Source of the DNA: an uncultured Chloroflexota bacterium
GTDB lineage: Bacteria; Chloroflexota; Anaerolineae; Caldilineales; Caldilineaceae
Length of the DNA stretch: 26,451 nucleotides
NCBI GenBank assembly: GCA_903858085.1
Contig: CAIOHJ010000093.1
Location: 1-26,451, forward strand
Direction: 5' to 3'
Shown piece after piece: positions 25,553 to 26,451 of this stretch (within the stretch, counting starts at the first letter, position 1; every line of letters begins with the position of its first letter). The position numbers and the translations under genes were made by a program. Under the pieces are notes generated by a model, which did not search any database, had not been told where the DNA came from, and worked only from the letters and a program-made list of their open reading frames with translations.

Positions 25553-25578
25553 GCACGCCCCATCGGGGCGGATGAATT
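25553..25578. repeat. Dispersed 26-bp repeat, copy 2
   Basis: This matches 368-393 with two mismatches (core CCCATCGGGGCGGATGA). It lies in the gap between the GH38 hairpin and the end of the convergent pentapeptide-repeat gene. Apart from it, 25519-25715 holds nothing recognisable. Confidence 0.6.
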
Positions 25579-25715
25579 CTCTCCAGAAAGACCCACGGTT
25601 CGGTCGTTTTTCATGTTGATTGAGACGAATCAACGGCAAGACGATCATAGATGGCTGTTGGCATGCCAAGGAGGAACAGCCCAGGCTGCTGGCCGGCGCA
25701 CTCAGAGCTGCAAAT

Positions 25716-26451
25716 TCATTCGGCAGAAGGAAATTCCGCCCCGCTGCCCGTCTGCCGGGCGCCGCGTACATTGGCCCCTTGGAGCTGGGCACCGGTCAAA
25801 TCGGCGCCGCGCAGGTCTGCCTCCTGCAGATTGGCCCCCCGCAGATCCGCCCCAATCAAAAGCGCGCCGCGCAGGTCGCTGTTGTGCAGATCCGCCCCCG
25901 CAAGATCGGCGCCGGACAGGTCGACCGCTCTGAGGTCAGCCCAGCTCAACAGCACACCAGCCAGCTGCCGCTCAACCCCTCCGTGGGCCAACAGCTCCAC
26001 CACCAGCCGCTGCTGTTCAGCAAGCTGGGTGGACTCATCCACAAGCACCCCGCGCAAATCAGCCAGCCGCAGGTCGGCCAGCTGCAAATTCGCCCCGCGC
26101 AGATCCGCCCCCACCAGCGATGCCTCCTGCAGCGCAGCGTGACGGCCATCCACCTCGCGCAGATCCGCCCCATCCAATGTCGCATAGCGCAGATCAGCGT
26201 CGCGCAACACCGCACCCGCCAGCAGCGCCTTGGAGAGATCCGCCTCCCGCAAATAGGCCCCCTCCAGCCAGCCATCCGACAGATCGGCCCCGACCAGCTG
26301 TTGCCGACGTTCAATGGTGTTGGCCACCTGCCAGACCTGACGCCATCTGCTGTCCAGTCGGGTCGTCTCGTCCACAACCGCCTGCTGCAGACGAGCCAGC
26401 GCCAGGTTGGCACCAGAGAGATCCGCACCTTGCAGCCAGCTGTTGCGCAGG
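25716..26451 (-). CDS. Pentapeptide-repeat protein, 5' end outside the window
   Basis: At least 245 codons are open from the window edge to the stop at 25716; the start lies beyond 26451. Most of the sequence is A(D/N)LxxA pentapeptide repeats (for example GADLRGANLQEADLRGADL), which fold as a right-handed beta-helix. Two non-repeat linker modules interrupt it: VDETTRLDSRWRQVWQVANT plus IERRQQL (about 26275-26376), and VDESTQLAEQQRLVVELLAH plus GGVERQL (about 25964-26044). Both follow a V-D-E-(S/T)-T pattern and return to GADLS-like repeats. Such modules recur in cyanobacterial and Chloroflexota repeat proteins of unknown function. A GTG at 26375 could be read as a start, but the open frame continues upstream with more repeats. 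Confidence 0.85.
   Translation of the reverse strand, partial: LRNSWLQGADLSGANLALARLQQAVVDETTRLDSRWRQVWQVANTIERRQQLVGADLSDGWLEGAYLREADLSKALLAGAVLRDADLRYATLDGADLREVDGRHAALQEASLVGADLRGANLQLADLRLADLRGVLVDESTQLAEQQRLVVELLAHGGVERQLAGVLLSWADLRAVDLSGADLAGADLHNSDLRGALLIGADLRGANLQEADLRGADLTGAQLQGANVRGARQTGSGAEFPSAE

Noticed and set aside
25780..26300. DNA-level repeat array with CGCAGATCCGCC-like units
   Set aside because: The periodicity is explained by codons for the pentapeptide motif on the minus strand.

Overview
This window reads as a chromosomal segment of a high-GC bacterium, most likely a Chloroflexota member of the Caldilinea type. That placement is an inference from gene content: RbsA-type sugar ABC transport, a PhyH dioxygenase, GH38, Gfo/Idh/MocA genes, a pentapeptide-repeat protein with linker modules, and intergenic palindromic repeats. 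There is no rRNA or tRNA gene to test it. Gene packing is tight, with many ATGA stop/start overlaps, and nearly all genes lie on the + strand.

Region 1 (1-789) has no intact gene. It is a patchwork of direct and inverted repeats with two copies of a decayed coiled-coil gene end, followed by a near-consensus sigma-70 promoter (TTGACA, 17 bp, TATATT). Region 2 (790-11293) is a carbohydrate-catabolism locus: FAD oxidoreductase, ROK kinase, two Gfo/Idh/MocA dehydrogenases, an internally deleted SDR remnant and a phosphotriesterase-family hydrolase. A sugar ABC importer follows: lipoprotein binding protein, double ATPase and two permeases. A strong hairpin separates the binding protein gene from the ATPase gene. 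Region 3 (11319-12362, minus) is a convergent phytanoyl-CoA-dioxygenase-like gene whose 3' end runs into an 18-bp tandem repeat encoding an Ala/Glu/Met/Gly tail.

Region 4 (about 12577-21718) is the most striking part: a one-carbon/corrinoid module. In order it encodes a reductive activator of corrinoid proteins (2Fe-2S plus ASKHA), a B12-binding corrinoid protein, a zinc homocysteine-methyltransferase-family protein, a MetV-like cysteine-rich protein, MetF, a methyl-THF:corrinoid methyltransferase (AcsE/MetH pterin family), a DUF1638 protein, and a long, eukaryote-type formate-THF ligase. Together they could move methyl groups between an unknown donor, the corrinoid protein and tetrahydrofolate, and link methyl-THF to formate with ATP gain or cost. 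No MttB-type methyltransferase, FolD or CO dehydrogenase is present in the window.

Region 5 (21719-26451) holds a terminator-like hairpin, an ECF sigma factor translationally coupled to a 66-residue membrane protein, a GH38-like alpha-mannosidase ending in a strong hairpin, and on the minus strand the C-terminal part of a pentapeptide-repeat protein that runs off the window end. All functions are assigned by reading motifs by eye; no database search was possible.
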